Positions 28,501-44,994 of a stretch of DNA of 64,000 nucleotides are shown piece after piece (the first letter of the stretch is position 1; every line of letters begins with the position of its first letter). A model generated the notes under the pieces. That model made no database searches. It was given only the letters and a program-made list of their open reading frames with translations, and was not told the DNA's origin. Made by a program: the position numbers and the translations under genes. The stretch comes from Peterkaempfera bronchialis (lineage in GTDB: Bacteria; Actinomycetota; Actinomycetes; Streptomycetales; Streptomycetaceae), in contig NZ_CP031264.1 in assembly GCF_003258605.2 (NCBI RefSeq), forward strand, positions 5,580,001 through 5,644,000. The letters run 5' to 3'.

Positions 28501-28881
28501 GCCTATCCCGACACCGCCGCCCTCGGCAGCTGGCAACTGCTGCACGGAGCCGCGCGCGACGGCGACGCCGGGGGCGCGTCCGGCGGCGAGTTCCTGGCCC
28601 GCCTGCTGCGCACCCCGCCGGAGGACCGGGCGGAACTGGCCGAGCAGAAAGTGCGCGAACTCGCGGGCCGCGTCCTGCGGCTCGCCCCCGAGCGCGTCGA
28701 GCGCGAGACGCCTTTCAAGGCGCTCGGGCTGGACTCCCTGATGAGCCTGGAGCTGCGCAACCGCCTGGAGTCCGCGTTCGGCATCCGGCTCTCGCCGACC
28801 CTGCTGTGGGCCTACGGCAACGCCAGGGCGCTGTCCGGCGCCCTGTGCGGGCAGCTGCCCACCGCCGAGCAGGGCGGCTGA
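22597..28881 (+). CDS. Type I PKS, KS-AT-DH-ER-KR-ACP (fully reducing)
   Basis: A single fully reducing module of 2094 aa. KS starts almost at once (IAIVGMAGRFPG at residue 11), so no N-terminal docking helix is present; active-site Cys175 sits in an unusual ETGCSSSL context. AT near 535-830 has GHSQGE and YASH, the methylmalonyl signature. DH has HQVYGTAVLP near 922. ER spans about 1407-1722 (VLVLGAGVVGLAAAQIARVLG). KR has [10 protein letters not shown] near 1737 and a YAAAN pair near 1883. ACP has LGLDSLMSLEL near 2047. The domain order and missing docking domain resemble iterative or self-priming synthases, although a modular role fed by an upstream protein is possible. It is 57 nt after the PrnC-like halogenase, in the same operon. 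Confidence 0.93.
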   Translation: MDAHTHDPADLIAIVGMAGRFPGAPDADSLWTLMMERGDAIRPVPADRWDTSRQIDPEKQIQGVGGFIDGVDLFDAGFFGISPREAAAIDPQQRLLLEVGWRALEDAGQPAAALAGTRTGVYVGASWHDYELLRIERSAQPTPHSLVGNALDVIAARLSYVLGLRGPSMAVETGCSSSLVALHLAAQALRQGEIEAAVVGGTNLMLNPHVTIGLTHFGGLSPEGRCKAFSATADGFVRGEGVAALYLKTMQRALADGDRIHGVVVRTVVNNDGGGDSLVTPSPDGQEDLLRRAYTDGTVPYGAPAYIEAHGTGTGRGDPIEATALARVLGGRRPADSPLYIGSVKTNIGHLEAGAGMAGLFKLLLALRHRTVPPSLHSAELNPAIPFDELNVRVARDPLPLPATGPVYVGVNSFGWGGTNAHVVLMSPPEQATEEPSASAPTGLPTLVPLSAKDRTLLAEHARQLAPLAPAEASGVAAFAGTLAWRRDHFPARAALVAGGPEELRTALEAVAGHPEAQPEVPGVVTGQAVPRGRTAFVFPGQGSQWSGMGRELYRDSPLFAEVIARCAEALRPHTEWNLLDIFSGDAGDEWTTRIDMLQPTLWAMSLGLAELWRASGVEPDVVLGHSQGEITAATLAGILSYEDAALVMARRSAIARRTSGHGRMLAVDLDREAALAALEGFEDSVSLAVHNGPSSCVLSGEKDAVLMLRELLEAEGTYCRLVNVDYASHSPQMDPLHDDLLEALAPARPRAGTIDLMSTVRVRPLAGPEMDAAYWVENLRSPVLFADTMGALLDGGVTHVVEISPHPVLAPAMDQLVAGRAEPAVVLTTLRRNQGSPGQMALALARGYAAGLEPFGGLPRRALLPLPGHPLRPDRYWTAERPRGSGAARGFETPLVPAPDEPGTWHGALELSVADLPWLADHQVYGTAVLPGAGMLTLAVNTVRTRIGTGPRRLEKVAFRKEVALGDSAVRLTAEWCADLPEGGSFRLLSLPEGATAWELNATARADHRDLPYPPPEFPDWAASEDPVGTGEFYRVWAERGLEYGPAFQGVRELYTHPAGDRALGEVVLPDRLRAGNRPHVLHPALWDGTLQVCLALCGEYAAGAALMPTAVRRIELLGDPEEPITAVWSHAVRRGEGLLDVYVFDAARRPLVAMEGLELRPLPGADGAATSDAQRLHRIEWSDVTADPESPAASDAPTAATSPGTSDSPGTAAAPAARAPGRWVVHGDGAFCDDLVRALAAAGADASRSATGSQAVGVPDGVVFVAPPAEAGPEQQQYGLSRLTDLVGSCADSSVPPRLAVVTEAAQAARADDVPDPGAALYWGYSRVLRREHAELAPRVIDLDPADPDRAQACAAELLGDDTEDQVALRHGHRLAARLSRGEPAAEQAAGLPPLRARRQPFRVGTIRPGSWDGVAWLPLVRRAPGPGEIEVEVTAAAVDRDQTPAVLAGAAPTAGSFAGRVVAVGPEVTAFSLGDSVAACAPGAPASHVTVRVDHARAVPEGLGDAEAAVLPLALATAWYALADLGRLEAGETVLVLGAGVVGLAAAQIARVLGARVLATADGDVARGHLGGLGVDEIFDSRDPSSADRVRRATADRGVDLVLGFPADAATTGLEALAEDGRLVVLGSGGFRGGHAVTDALRKGAALIPVDVPGLLDRRPHRFARVLDAAWDLVADGKLDPLPIRPHTFAEAADALREAAGGDRVEQVVLVGPSTVQAVVPVPMPDGRFRADASYLITGGLGALGLSLAGFLAEHGAGTLVLMGRSAPSPEAAERLAALRGQDVRVEVVRCDVGDADAVRRALDAVRDRVPPLRGVVHAAGLLDDATIRTMTPQQVAAVLAPKIGGARHLDAATADDPLDFFVLFSSAAALVGNAGQAAYAAANAALDAFAEARRRRGLPALSVQWGPFAEIGLAVRGEQRGARLEERGMGSFPAHEAWPALVRMLGRDEPVTGYVPIDLRRWFDAYPDTAALGSWQLLHGAARDGDAGGASGGEFLARLLRTPPEDRAELAEQKVRELAGRVLRLAPERVERETPFKALGLDSLMSLELRNRLESAFGIRLSPTLLWAYGNARALSGALCGQLPTAEQGG

Positions 28882-28939
28882 CCTGCCCGGCCGCCCCGAC
28901 CGACGACCCGTACGATCCGACCGCGAGGAAACCGCGTCC

Positions 28940-38058
<9,119 letters not shown>

Positions 38059-38062
<4 letters not shown>

Positions 38063-40506
38063 GGTCGGACACCGTGGATTCCGCGCAGATACGGACACTG
38101 ATGGCGGAGCAGCTCAAGCTCTCCCGCCAGTTGCAGACCCGGATACGCCAACTGGAGGACGAGAAGCACGCCCCGCTGGCCGTGGTCGGCATGGGGCTGC
38201 GGCTGCCGGGCGGGCTGGACTCGCCCGACGCGTACTGGGACTTCCTGCGAGCGGACGGCAACGCCTACTCCGCCATCCCCGAGGACCGGCCCGGGCTGAG
38301 CGCCGTGTACGACCCGGTGCCCGGCAGGCCCGGCCGCTCCTATGTCGACCGGGCCGGATTCCTCTCCGACATCGCCCACTTCGACGCCGGGTTCTTCGGC
38401 ATCACGCAACGCGAGGCGAAGCTTCTGGACCCGCAGCAGCGGATGCTGCTGGAGACCTCCTGGGAGGCCCTTGAGCGGGCCGGGATTGCGGTGCGGCGGT
38501 CGGACCGGCTCGACATCGGGGTCTACCTGGGGATGATGGCGTCGGAGTACGGGGAGCGGTTGGAGGACCGCTCGGACATGACCGGCATCGACCCCTACTA
38601 CACCACCGGCGGCGGGCTCTGCTTCGGCGCCGGCCGGATCAGCTATGTCATGGGCTTCAAGGGGCCGGTCCTCAGTGTGGACACCGCCTGCTCCTCCTCG
38701 CTGAGCGCCCTGCACCTGGCGGTGCGCAGCCTGCGGAGCCGCGAGTGCCGCTACGCCCTGGTCTGCGGCTCCAACCTGCTGCTCTCCGCGAGCCTGATGG
38801 TGTCGCTCTGCCAGACCCGGGCGCTCTCCCCGGAGGGGCGCTCTAAGTCCTTCCTCGCCACAGCCGACGGCTATGGGCGCGGTGAGGGCGTCGGTGTGCT
38901 GGTCCTGATGCGCCTCGAAGACGCCGAGCGGGAGGGCCGGCCGATCGTCGCCGTCGTCCGTGGCACCGCGGTCAACCACGACGGCGCCGCGTCGAGCCTG
39001 ACCGCCCCCAATGGCCCGGCCCAGCAGGAGGTCATCCGGGCCGCGCTGGCCGACGCCGGGGTCGAGCCGGCCGAGCTGGGCTGGATCGAGGCCCATGGCA
39101 CCGGCACGGTGCTCGGCGACCCCATCGAGGTGGGCGCGCTCGACGCGGTCGTCGGCGAGGCTGTGCGGCAGCGGGGGACCCCGCTGGCGATCGGCAGTGT
39201 GAAGTCCCGGCTGGGCCACCTGGAGGCGGCCTCGGGAATCGCCGCCGTGCTGAAGACCGCGCTGATGCTGCACCACGGCGAGATCCCGGCGGCGCTGTCC
39301 GAGGACGACGGTGAGCTGAACCCGCACATCCCCTGGGACCGGCTGGGCTTCGCGGTGCCACGCGAGAACCGGCCATGGCCCGAGGACCTGCCCCGCCGGG
39401 TCGCCGGCGTCAACTCCTTCGGGATGAGCGGTACCAACGCGCATGTGGTGCTGGAGGCGTACCGGCCGCAGCCCCCGGAGGCGGCACCCGCCTCAGAGGC
39501 GCGGCAGGAGCTGCTGACGCTGTCCGCCAAGGACCCGGCCGCCCTGGCGGACCTCGCCGACGCCGTCTGCGGGTATCTGAAGCGGACGGACGAGGTCCGG
39601 CTCGCCTCGGTCTGCCACACCCTGCGCGCCGGACGGGCGCCCTTGGCCCACCGGATCGCCGTCACCGGTACCACCGCCACCGAGCTCGCCGAGGCGGTCG
39701 CCGCAGCGGTGGACAGCCGCGACCCCGAGGCCGCCGCACAGCCGTTCCGTGCCGCCGTCCTGCGGGTGGCGGCGGACGGGCCGGAGCTGGCAGCGGGCCT
39801 GGCCGCGCTCGCCGGGGCCTTCCCCCGGCTGGCCGTGGGTCCGTCCGGCGCGGCGGACGGCCCGGCGGACGCCCTCGCCCGACTGGTCGGCCGGTTCGGC
39901 ATCCGCATCCGCCTGGAGCGCGGCAGCGGTACGGGCGGCGGGGCAGCCCGGCTGGAGTGGCAGGTCGGCGGTGGCACCCGCAGCATGCCGGTCGTGGGCG
40001 CGCAGCCGGGTACGGCCCCCGCGCTGCTGCTGGACGCACTCGCCGCGCTCTTCACCGACGGCGCGGATCTGCGGCTGGACGCGCTGGGCGGCCCGGGCGT
40101 CCGCTTCCTCGGCGACCTGCCCACCTACCCCTTCCAGCGCCGACGCCTCTGGATCGAGGAGCCGCCCGTCGGGGCGGCCCGCGAGGGCGCCGACGGCGCG
40201 CAGCGGCGCACCGGCCCGACCGTCCCGCACCCGGAGGAGCGCGAGGCCGTGCGCGCCTACCTGATGACCGAGCTGACCGAGGTACTGCACGCCACCGAGG
40301 AACTGGACCCCACCCGGTCGTTCCTGGAGACCGGCGGCGACTCATTCCTCTCCACGCTGTTCATCACCCGGGTCGAGGAGCACTACGCGGTGGGGCTCAC
40401 CGCCGAGGAGCTGCCGCTGGACATGCCGCTTGCCGAGTTGTTCGGGAAGCTGGCCGACGACATCGCCAACACGGCCCGGGCCGGCGGGCGGGAGCGCGGA
40501 GCATGA
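38059..40506 (+). CDS. Type I PKS, KS-ACP with eroded AT region
   Basis: 815 aa. ATG 38059 overlaps the preceding stop (ATGA), giving translational coupling. A docking helix (residues 1-37, LKLSRQLQTRIRQLEDEKH) is followed by KS (about 40-465) with [18 protein letters not shown] and RLGHLEA. Between KS and ACP are about 220 residues in which no AT catalytic motif can be found, although flanking linkers remain, ending in [16 protein letters not shown]. The ACP has an NRPS-like ETGGDSFLS carrier motif. The module therefore elongates or transfers a chain but cannot load its own extender. No thioesterase domain follows; the type II thioesterase gene overlaps its stop. It may be the last PKS step on this strand, or may feed an NRPS outside the window. 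Confidence 0.92.
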
Positions 40507-41294
40507 GTCCCTTCGTCAGGCCACGCCGACTCGACGATCCGGCGCTGCGGCTGGTGGTCCTCCACCACGCGGGCGGGTCGGGCGCCGCCTACTTCCCGCT
40601 GGTCCGGTCCCTCCCGGCGGACTGGGACGCCCTGCTGCTGGACCTGCCCGGCCGAGGCAAGCGCCATGCCCAGCCGCCGCTGGAGGACATGGCGGAGCTG
40701 GTGGCCCGGGTGACCGAGGACATCCTGCCGTGGGCCGACGGGCCGCCGCTCGCGATCTTCGGCCACAGCCTCGGCGCGGTGGTCGCCCATGAGACCGCCC
40801 GCGCGCTGGAGGCCCGGGGGGCGAGCCCCGTCTGGGTGGGCGTCTCCGGCCGGGCGGCCCCGGGGTGGCAGGGAGCAGCCGCCCTGCCCCGCCACGATCT
40901 GTCGGACACCGAGCTGATGTCCCGGCTCACCGAGATGGGCGGAATGCACCCGAGGATCGACGAGCTGCCCGACTTCCGGGAGCGGTTCCTCGACCTGGTG
41001 CGCCGGGACCTGCGTGCGGTGGCGGCCTACCGGCCCGACCCGGCGCGGGAGCCGCTGGGCGTGCCGCTGACCGCGTTCGGCGCCGTGGACGACGCCTGGG
41101 CGCCACCACGGTCGCTGGCCCGCTGGGAGCAGGAGACCTGCGAGGAGTTCCGGCAGCGGACGTTCACCGGGGGGCACTTCTACCTGCTCGGCCCGGGTGG
41201 CGCGGCCTTCACCGCAGAGCTGGTCCGGGAGATCCGGCACGCCGTGCGGCCCGGACTCGCCGACCGAACCGCACGTGTACGGACACCCGTGTGA
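40503..41294 (+). CDS. Type II thioesterase
   Basis: Alpha/beta hydrolase of 263 aa, starting in an ATGA overlap with the PKS stop. Sequence LVVLHHAGGSGAAYFPLVRSLP at the N-terminus, IFGHSLGAVVAHETARAL with the nucleophile Ser, an Asp in GAVDDAWAP, and the catalytic His in GGHFYLL form the usual triad. This is the GrsT/RifR-like editing thioesterase that removes wrong acyl groups from stalled carrier proteins. It is unlikely to be the chain-release enzyme by itself, and no fused TE domain was found in the window. Confidence 0.95.
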   Translation: MSPFVRPRRLDDPALRLVVLHHAGGSGAAYFPLVRSLPADWDALLLDLPGRGKRHAQPPLEDMAELVARVTEDILPWADGPPLAIFGHSLGAVVAHETARALEARGASPVWVGVSGRAAPGWQGAAALPRHDLSDTELMSRLTEMGGMHPRIDELPDFRERFLDLVRRDLRAVAAYRPDPAREPLGVPLTAFGAVDDAWAPPRSLARWEQETCEEFRQRTFTGGHFYLLGPGGAAFTAELVREIRHAVRPGLADRTARVRTPV

Positions 41295-41317
41295 CCCCAC
41301 CCAGGAGGCAATCCACC

Positions 41318-41848
41318 GTGACGCCGGACCTCACCCCAGACATCCGTCCGCTGATGGCCGGGTTCCCCACCGGCGTGGCCGTGGTCACGTCGCTCGCCCC
41401 GGACGGCACCCCCTGGGGGATGACCTGCACCTCGCTGTGCAGCGTCGCCCTCGACCCACCGACCCTGCTGGTCTGCCTGCGGCGCGGAAGCCCGACCCTC
41501 GACGCCGTGCTGGCCAGCGGCGCCCTCGCCGTCAACCTGCTGCACAGCCGCGCCCGGGCCACTGCGGAGCTCTTCGCCTCCGGTGCCGCCGACCGCTTCG
41601 AGCGGGTCGTCTGGCGGGCCGACGCCCGCGACTGCTGCGGGCCGCACCTGGTCGAGTCGGCGCACACCATCGCCGACTGCCGGGTCACCGACGTCCACAC
41701 GGTCGGCGACCACGCGGTGGTCATGGGCGGCGCCGTCGCGGTCGCCCAGCTCTGTGCCCAGCAGCCGTTGCTGTACGGAATGCGCAGGTACGGGGACTGG
41801 GCGGAGTCCGCCGAGGAGAGCCACCTGTACTACGACTTCATCTCCTGA
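41318..41848 (+). CDS. Flavin reductase (HpaC-like) for the halogenases
   Basis: 176 aa from GTG 41318, after AGGAGG. The family signature is clear: RPLMAGFPTGVAVVTSLAPDGTPWGMTCTSLCSVALDPPTLLVCL at the N-terminus, NLLHSRARATAELFA, and GDHAVVMGGAVAV. These enzymes use NAD(P)H to make free FADH2 or FMNH2. It lies 23 nt after the thioesterase gene at the end of the long operon, and is the obvious partner for the two flavin-dependent halogenases. Confidence 0.95.
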   Translation: MTPDLTPDIRPLMAGFPTGVAVVTSLAPDGTPWGMTCTSLCSVALDPPTLLVCLRRGSPTLDAVLASGALAVNLLHSRARATAELFASGAADRFERVVWRADARDCCGPHLVESAHTIADCRVTDVHTVGDHAVVMGGAVAVAQLCAQQPLLYGMRRYGDWAESAEESHLYYDFIS

Positions 41849-41860
41849 CCCGGGCGGCAA

Positions 41861-41911
41861 GCCAGCAATCTGGGAGATGAGGCCCGGCGCTGCGGGCGGC
41901 AGCATCGACAC
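41861..41911 (+). promoter_or_regulatory. Recurrent leader element, copy D (upstream of adenylation-like gene)
   Basis: GCCAGCAATCTGGGAGATGA followed by GGCCCGGCGC matches copy B through the GCCCGGCGC segment and, with small gaps, as far as TCGACACC. ATCT-GGG-AGAT forms a short perfect dyad. It ends where a 17-bp minisatellite begins. The start codon is 180 nt away; removing the roughly 85-95 nt repeat would restore the about 95-nt spacing of copies A and B. Confidence 0.65.
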
Positions 41912-41997
41912 CACAGGCACATCGACACCACAGGCACATCGACATCACAGGCACATCGACTCGCACGCACGTCGACACACACGCACATCGACTTGTC
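41903..41997. repeat. 17-bp tandem repeat in the leader of the adenylation-like gene
   Basis: Units CATCGACACCACAGGCA (41903, 41920), one variant (41937), then degenerate 16-mers (41954, 41970, 41986) keep the CRTCGAC core. The array lies between leader copy D and the start codon and looks like an expansion within the 5' untranslated region. Confidence 0.88.
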
Positions 41998-42040
41998 GGC
42001 CGCCCGCGATCCGCCGGGCGCACGCGCACAGGGGGACGTG

Positions 42041-43306
42041 ATGATCACCGATCAGGCGCCGGCCGGCGGAAGAGCGCGGGGTGGAGCGCGGACCGAAGAA
42101 CGTCCGGCACGCCCGTGGGCCCAGTCGCTGACCCTCGATGCCGTCTTCAGCCGGGTGGCCCGCCGCCGTCCGGCCGGGATCGCCGTGCGGGAGGGGGCGG
42201 TGGGGCTCTCCTACGGGAAGGCCGAACTCCGCTCCGCCCAGCTGGCGACGGCGCTGGTGCGCGGCGGGGTACAGCTCGGCGACCCGGTGATCGTGCACTG
42301 CGACGACCACCGGCAGGCGGTGGTGGCCCAGCTCGCGGTGCTCAAGGCCGGAGGGGTGTGCGTGCCCGTGCCGCCCGAGGTGAGCGGCCCGGGGCTGGAG
42401 CGGATCGCCGACATCAGCGGGGCGCAGGCGGTGGTCTGCGGCCCTGCGGGCCGGAGCGCCTGGCGCTCCGGCAGCCCGCTGGTCGTGCTGGACGCCGACA
42501 CCTGGGGCAAGGTGCGTGTGCTGCGCGCCGACCCCTCGCTGCCGAGGTCCGGGCCGATGGACCCCGCCTACCTGCTGATCGCGGACGAGGACGGCCCCGA
42601 TGCCAGCGGGCAGCTCATCGACCACCGCGCCTGGCAGTTCTCCATGGCCGCCAGGATTCAGCAGGTCGGGGTGGCCGACGGCGCGGTGACGGTCCGTGAG
42701 AGACCGACCGGGCCAAGAACGATCTCCGCGATGTGGTGGGCGTTCGCCTGCGGCGGCACCCTGCACACCCCGCCCCGCGCCGGTGAGCTGGTGCGGTCGC
42801 TCGCCTGGAGCGGTACGGCCGTCGCGGTCTTCAGCCCCGAGGAGTACGCACCGGTCCTGGAGGCCGTCGCGCTGACCCCGGAGGCCGTGGGACCGCGGGC
42901 GGTGGTGCTGGTCGGCGGCCCCTGTCCGCGCGAGCTGGTCGAGCGCCACTTCCAGGTGGTGCCCACGACGCGGCTGCGGGCGGAGTTCGCTCCGGCGGGC
43001 GGCGCCATGCCGTGGACCGCGATGGAGTTCTCGCTGCTGGAGGGGACGAAGCTACCGGAGTTCACGGTCGGCAGTCCGATGCCCAACGTCCATGTCCAGG
43101 TGCTGGGCCCCGAGGGCGCGGTGCTGCCGCCCGGCCGTATCGGCGAGGTCTGCGCCGCCGGTCCGGCCCTGCCCTTCGACAGCGTCCGCGCCGTCGGACG
43201 GGAGGTTCCCGAGGCGGACGGCGGGCTGATGCTGCGGTCGGCCCGGATGGGCCGCTGGCGGACCGACGGCACGCTGGAGATCACCGGTACCTGCGCGGCC
43301 CGGTAG
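42041..43306 (+). CDS. Degenerate, truncated adenylation (AMP-binding) domain protein
   Basis: Stand-alone protein of 421 aa; start ATG 42041 or GTG 42038 after GGGGGA. The fold of an NRPS adenylation N-domain can be followed (A2-like LAVLKAGGVCVPVPPEVSG; A5-like EFAPAGGAMP; A7-like GRWRTDGTLEITG). However, the ATP-binding A3 loop (YTSGSTGxPKG) is replaced by YLLIADEDGPDASGQ, and the chain stops at the hinge, so the C-terminal lid with the catalytic Lys is missing. Without both it should not adenylate. It might bind another adenylation or carrier protein as a partner, or be decaying. The intact 1.27-kb frame, ribosome site and leader copy D argue for expression. A bidirectional hairpin follows it. 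Confidence 0.82.
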   Translation: MITDQAPAGGRARGGARTEERPARPWAQSLTLDAVFSRVARRRPAGIAVREGAVGLSYGKAELRSAQLATALVRGGVQLGDPVIVHCDDHRQAVVAQLAVLKAGGVCVPVPPEVSGPGLERIADISGAQAVVCGPAGRSAWRSGSPLVVLDADTWGKVRVLRADPSLPRSGPMDPAYLLIADEDGPDASGQLIDHRAWQFSMAARIQQVGVADGAVTVRERPTGPRTISAMWWAFACGGTLHTPPRAGELVRSLAWSGTAVAVFSPEEYAPVLEAVALTPEAVGPRAVVLVGGPCPRELVERHFQVVPTTRLRAEFAPAGGAMPWTAMEFSLLEGTKLPEFTVGSPMPNVHVQVLGPEGAVLPPGRIGEVCAAGPALPFDSVRAVGREVPEADGGLMLRSARMGRWRTDGTLEITGTCAAR

Positions 43307-43383
43307 GGCGGCGGGGGAGCGGCTGCCCTTTGGCGAGGAGGTCCTGCCCCGCTGGGTGCCGGTGGTCGGAACCTTCGCGGTGC

Positions 43384-43415
43384 GGGCAGGGGCGGCCCGG
43401 ACGCCGCCCCTGCCC
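43384..43415. terminator. Bidirectional terminator hairpin
   Basis: A 13-bp perfect stem (GGGCAGGGGCGGC / GCCGCCCCTGCCC) with a 6-nt loop lies between the convergent adenylation-like gene and MFS exporter. Confidence 0.85.
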
Positions 43416-43432
43416 AGTCTCTGCGCGGACCG

Positions 43433-44890
43433 TCAGTCCGCCGCCGCCGGGCTGGTGGCGGCCGCCGCGTCGCCGGTCGGCTCCGGGGGCTGCTCGGGCT
43501 CCGGGCGGATGATGGCCAGCGCCACCACGACCCCGAGCACCGCCAGCCCGGAGGCTCCCAGGAAGGCCCAGTGGAAGCCGGCGTTGAGCGCCGTGGCCCG
43601 GTCCCCGCCCACCGACGCGGTGTGCGAGCCGGCGACCGAGGCCAGGACGGCGACGCCCAGGCCCGCGCCCAGCCGCTGCGTGGTGTTGACCACGCCCGAC
43701 ACGATGCCCGTCTCGGCGGGGTCCGCGGCCCGCACCCCGGGCATGGTCGAGCCGACGAAGCAGGCAGGCAGGCCCACCGCGAAGATCACTGCGGCCGGGA
43801 GGAAGCCGGTGACGTAGTCCGCGTCCACCGGCAGCCGCCCCATGATGAAGAGGGCGACGGCCAGGAACGCCATGCCGTAGGCCAGGACCGGCCGGGGTCC
43901 CAGCCGCTTCAGGGCGATCGGGATCAGCGTCCGTGACACCGGGATGCCCAGCAGCGCGATCGGAAGCACCGCCAGACCGGCCCGGATGGCGTTGTACCCG
44001 TGCACCTCCTGGAAGTACAGGGAGATGAAGACAAAGGCGGGCACATGGGTGGCGCCCACCACGAAGTTGGCCGCCGAGGACCCGGTGATGTTGCGCTCCC
44101 GGAAGATCCGGAAGGGCAGCAGCGGCTCGGCCACCCTGCGTTCGATCAGGACGAAGGACACGCCGAGGACCACGGCCAGGGCAGCCAGCAGCCACTGCAC
44201 CGTGTCCAGGCCGCCCTCCGAGGCCATCGTGGCCACATAGACCACCAGCAGCAGGCAGCCGGTGCCGGTGAGCATGCCGGGCAGGTCGAGCCGGCGGCGG
44301 CTCACCGACCGCCTGTCGATGCCGTCCGCAGGCAGCAGACGGGTGCTCAGCAGCAGCCCGGCCACCCCGATCGGCACATTGACCAGGAAGACCCACTCCC
44401 AGCCGAGCAGCTGCACGATGGCGCCGCCGAGGGCCACACCGCCCGCCGCACCGACGGCGCCCATGGCGCTCCAGACGCCGAATGCCCGCCGGCGTGCCTC
44501 GGGCTCGGTGAACATGGCGGTGAGCAGCGCCAGTTCGGCGGGGATCAGGACGGCGGCTCCGACGCCCTGGATCGCCCGAGCCGTGATGAGCACCCAGCCG
44601 GTGCTGGTCAGTCCGGCCAGCAGCGACGCCCCGGTGAAGAGGGCGAGGCCCACGCGGAACATCATGCGCCTGCCGAACAGGTCGGCGGTCCGCCCGGCAC
44701 CGAGCTGGAATCCGCCGAAGGTCACCTGGTACGCGGTGCTGACCCAGGCCAGCGCGACCACGCTCATGCCCAGCGCTGCCCCGATGGTGGGCATCGCCAG
44801 ATTGATGATCGAAACGTCCAGGAAGACGATCAGCTCGACACCCGTGAGCAGTAGTAGCGCCGCACGTCGACCCGCCAGAACTCCGGCCAT
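43433..44890 (-). CDS. MFS drug exporter, DHA2 type (second copy)
   Basis: 485 aa with 14 predicted helices. Motifs: VFLDVSIINLAMPTIG, GAGRTADLFGRRMMF (motif A) and RAIQGVGAAVLIPAELALL (motif C). Proton-driven efflux of the product or an intermediate is likely. It has its own putative TetR-type operator 46 nt upstream and lies downstream of a 12-helix MFS gene on the same strand, with a 104-nt gap that includes the operator. The start codon ATG at 44890 agrees with an AGGGAGG-like site. Confidence 0.95.
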   Translation of the reverse strand: MAGVLAGRRAALLLLTGVELIVFLDVSIINLAMPTIGAALGMSVVALAWVSTAYQVTFGGFQLGAGRTADLFGRRMMFRVGLALFTGASLLAGLTSTGWVLITARAIQGVGAAVLIPAELALLTAMFTEPEARRRAFGVWSAMGAVGAAGGVALGGAIVQLLGWEWVFLVNVPIGVAGLLLSTRLLPADGIDRRSVSRRRLDLPGMLTGTGCLLLVVYVATMASEGGLDTVQWLLAALAVVLGVSFVLIERRVAEPLLPFRIFRERNITGSSAANFVVGATHVPAFVFISLYFQEVHGYNAIRAGLAVLPIALLGIPVSRTLIPIALKRLGPRPVLAYGMAFLAVALFIMGRLPVDADYVTGFLPAAVIFAVGLPACFVGSTMPGVRAADPAETGIVSGVVNTTQRLGAGLGVAVLASVAGSHTASVGGDRATALNAGFHWAFLGASGLAVLGVVVALAIIRPEPEQPPEPTGDAAAATSPAAAD

Positions 44891-44935
44891 CCAGGGCCTC
44901 CCTCCGGTGCAGGCCGCACCTCGGCGCGGCCAGTT

Positions 44936-44967
44936 TTCTGTAGCGTAACTCTAGCGTTCAACTCTAG
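44936..44967. promoter_or_regulatory. Putative TetR operator, copy 2
   Basis: The plus-strand 32-mer starts TTCTGTAGCGT and then has AACTCTAG twice with a period of 13 nt. It shares the TAG-N4-ACTCTAG framework with the elements at 17459 and 46221. It lies 46 nt upstream of the second DHA2 gene. Confidence 0.68.
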
Positions 44968-44994
44968 TAAAGCCCATCGGGCCCGACGTACCGG

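Noticed and set aside
41903-41997. CRISPR or attachment site
   Set aside because: 17-bp units without spacers, no integrase nearby; a simple minisatellite.
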